From the NCBI GenBank assembly GCA_900554995.1, contig USJJ01000090.1, forward strand, positions 1 to 6,078: DNA of 6,078 bases. The letters are read 5' to 3'. The notes below the pieces were generated by a model. The model was not told where the DNA came from. It did not search any database and worked only from the letters and a program-made list of their open reading frames with translations. Numbering within the stretch: position 1 is the stretch's first letter; each line of letters starts with the position of its first letter. Positions 5,261 to 6,078 of this stretch are shown here, piece by piece. This DNA comes from an uncultured Ruminococcus sp. GTDB taxonomy: Bacteria > Bacillota > Clostridia > Oscillospirales > Acutalibacteraceae. A program made the translations under genes and the position numbers.

Positions 5261-6078
5261 TTAATTATTTTGTTTAACCTGCTCCTGTGGCTTGGTTGTC
5301 ATAATCGCATAGAGCCTCGTATCCTTAGGGAAACGGTCAACGAACGGCAAAATCGTACTGCCGTAGAACAACAAGCCCTCGCCCTCGCTTGAGTGCGTGA
5401 CGTAGGATAACTGATGGTTCGATATATTAAGCTGCTTCGCAAGTATCTGTCTGTCGCCGGATGCCTGATTGAGCATATACACATAATCGGAGTTTTCAAA
5501 GATGTTTTCCACCTCACGGCTCGACAACAAGTCTTTGACGTTCTGTGTAATACCTGTCGGGATACCGCCCCACTTACGAAAACGCTTCCAAATCTCTACC
5601 GTATATGCTGCTGTCTGTTCTTCTTTTAAGAGCAAGTGCATCTCGTCAATGTAATATCTCGTTGACTTATGCGCTTCACGGTTGACGGTAACCCTGTTCC
5701 AGACTTGATCCTGAACAATAAGCATACCTATCTTTTTAAGCTGCTTGCCAAGCTCCTTAATATCGTAACTCACAACTCTGCTATGGATATTTACATTTGT
5801 CCTGTGATTGAACACATTAAGTGAGCCTGTTACATAGATTTCAAGCGCTGTTGCAAGATATTGAGCTTCCTTTTCGTCCTGCTTACGCAGCTCGTTATAC
5901 AAATCCTCAAGAATAGGCATATTCTCAGGCTTCGGATCGTTTAAGTAATCTCTGTAAATCAGCCTTACACAGCGGTCGATGATTGTTTTCTCAACAGGCT
6001 GCAAGCCCTCCTTGCCGCCGACAATCAGCTCACAAAGTGAGAGTATGAAGTCGGATTTAAGAGATAACGGATTTTCTT
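5261..6078 (-). CDS. VirB4-like conjugative transfer ATPase, C-terminal part (CD1110-like)
   Basis: About 271 residues are visible, and the reading frame stays open to the right edge, so the N-terminal part with the Walker A motif lies outside. VirB4 proteins are cytoplasmic membrane-bound ATPases that energise assembly and transport in type IV secretion. The visible part is the end of the RecA/FtsK-like ATPase domain. The Walker B motif is TRYYIDEMH, with Asp at 5645-5647 and Glu at 5642-5644. About thirty residues later comes GITQNVKDLL, the conserved Gln-bearing VirB4/TraE motif, then a segment rich in NQASGDRQILAK and GEGLLFYG, and a polar tail ending KQNN. The NPLSLKSDFILSLCELI stretch at the edge is also typical. 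A TTG at 6002-6004 is not the start: coding clearly continues upstream of it. The protein resembles the VirB4 of C. difficile-type CTns (family memory). It heads the visible operon, 20 bp before the 143-aa gene. Confidence 0.93.
   Translation of the reverse strand, partial: ENPLSLKSDFILSLCELIVGGKEGLQPVEKTIIDRCVRLIYRDYLNDPKPENMPILEDLYNELRKQDEKEAQYLATALEIYVTGSLNVFNHRTNVNIHSRVVSYDIKELGKQLKKIGMLIVQDQVWNRVTVNREAHKSTRYYIDEMHLLLKEEQTAAYTVEIWKRFRKWGGIPTGITQNVKDLLSSREVENIFENSDYVYMLNQASGDRQILAKQLNISNHQLSYVTHSSEGEGLLFYGSTILPFVDRFPKDTRLYAIMTTKPQEQVKQNN

Noticed and set aside
6002..6004. TTG as the start of the VirB4-like gene
   Set aside because: The frame is open to 6078 and encodes VirB4-like sequence upstream, so this is an internal Leu codon of a gene cut by the window edge.
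1..6078. CRISPR array, tRNA, rRNA, insertion sequence or rho-independent terminator
   Set aside because: I looked on both strands and saw no regularly spaced repeats, no tRNA-like cloverleaf, no transposase or terminal repeats, and no GC stem followed by a T-run at a gene end.

Overview
The window is a dense block of six genes, all read on the minus strand. Gene content and the strong AGGAGG-type ribosome binding sites point to a Firmicute, most likely a gut-type Clostridia (an Oscillospiraceae/Lachnospiraceae-like host). The block is part of the conjugation module of an integrative conjugative element of the kind typified by the Clostridioides difficile CTns and Tn1549. Base composition is moderately AT-rich by eye. 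No integrase, relaxase, attachment site or cargo gene lies in the window, so the element type is inferred from the family set and gene order.

In transcription order (high to low coordinates) the genes are: (1) the C-terminal third or so of a VirB4-type transfer ATPase, cut by the right edge (5261-6078); (2) an unrecognised 143-aa acidic protein (4809-5240); (3) a 563-aa CD1108-type membrane-anchored NlpC/P60 cell-wall hydrolase (3080-4771); (4) a 79-aa coiled-coil DUF4315 protein (2823-3062); (5) a 251-aa DUF4366 protein with a signal peptide, a Cys-rich external segment, one membrane helix and an acidic tail (2078-2833); (6) a complete type IA DNA topoisomerase III (36-2081); and (7) the first seven codons of a further gene at the left edge (1-21).

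Genes are packed with 0-40 bp between them or overlap (11 bp for DUF4315/DUF4366, 4 bp ATGA for DUF4366/topB). Nearly all have their own Shine-Dalgarno. I see no promoter and no rho-independent terminator inside, so the block looks like the middle of one long transfer operon. No stretch over 300 bp lacks a gene.

Working model (inference from families): VirB4 powers assembly and substrate movement of a Gram-positive type IV secretion channel. The CD1108 protein opens peptidoglycan from the outer face of the membrane. DUF4315 and DUF4366 are probable small structural or accessory parts of the channel. Topoisomerase III handles DNA topology during transfer or replication of the element. The least explained items are the 143-aa protein, the Cys-rich/acidic design of the DUF4366 protein, the altered acidic triad (DAGRE) of the topoisomerase, and short inverted repeats at several gene junctions next to ribosome binding sites. 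I found no convincing wholly new system; this is a known type of module with several poorly characterised parts.
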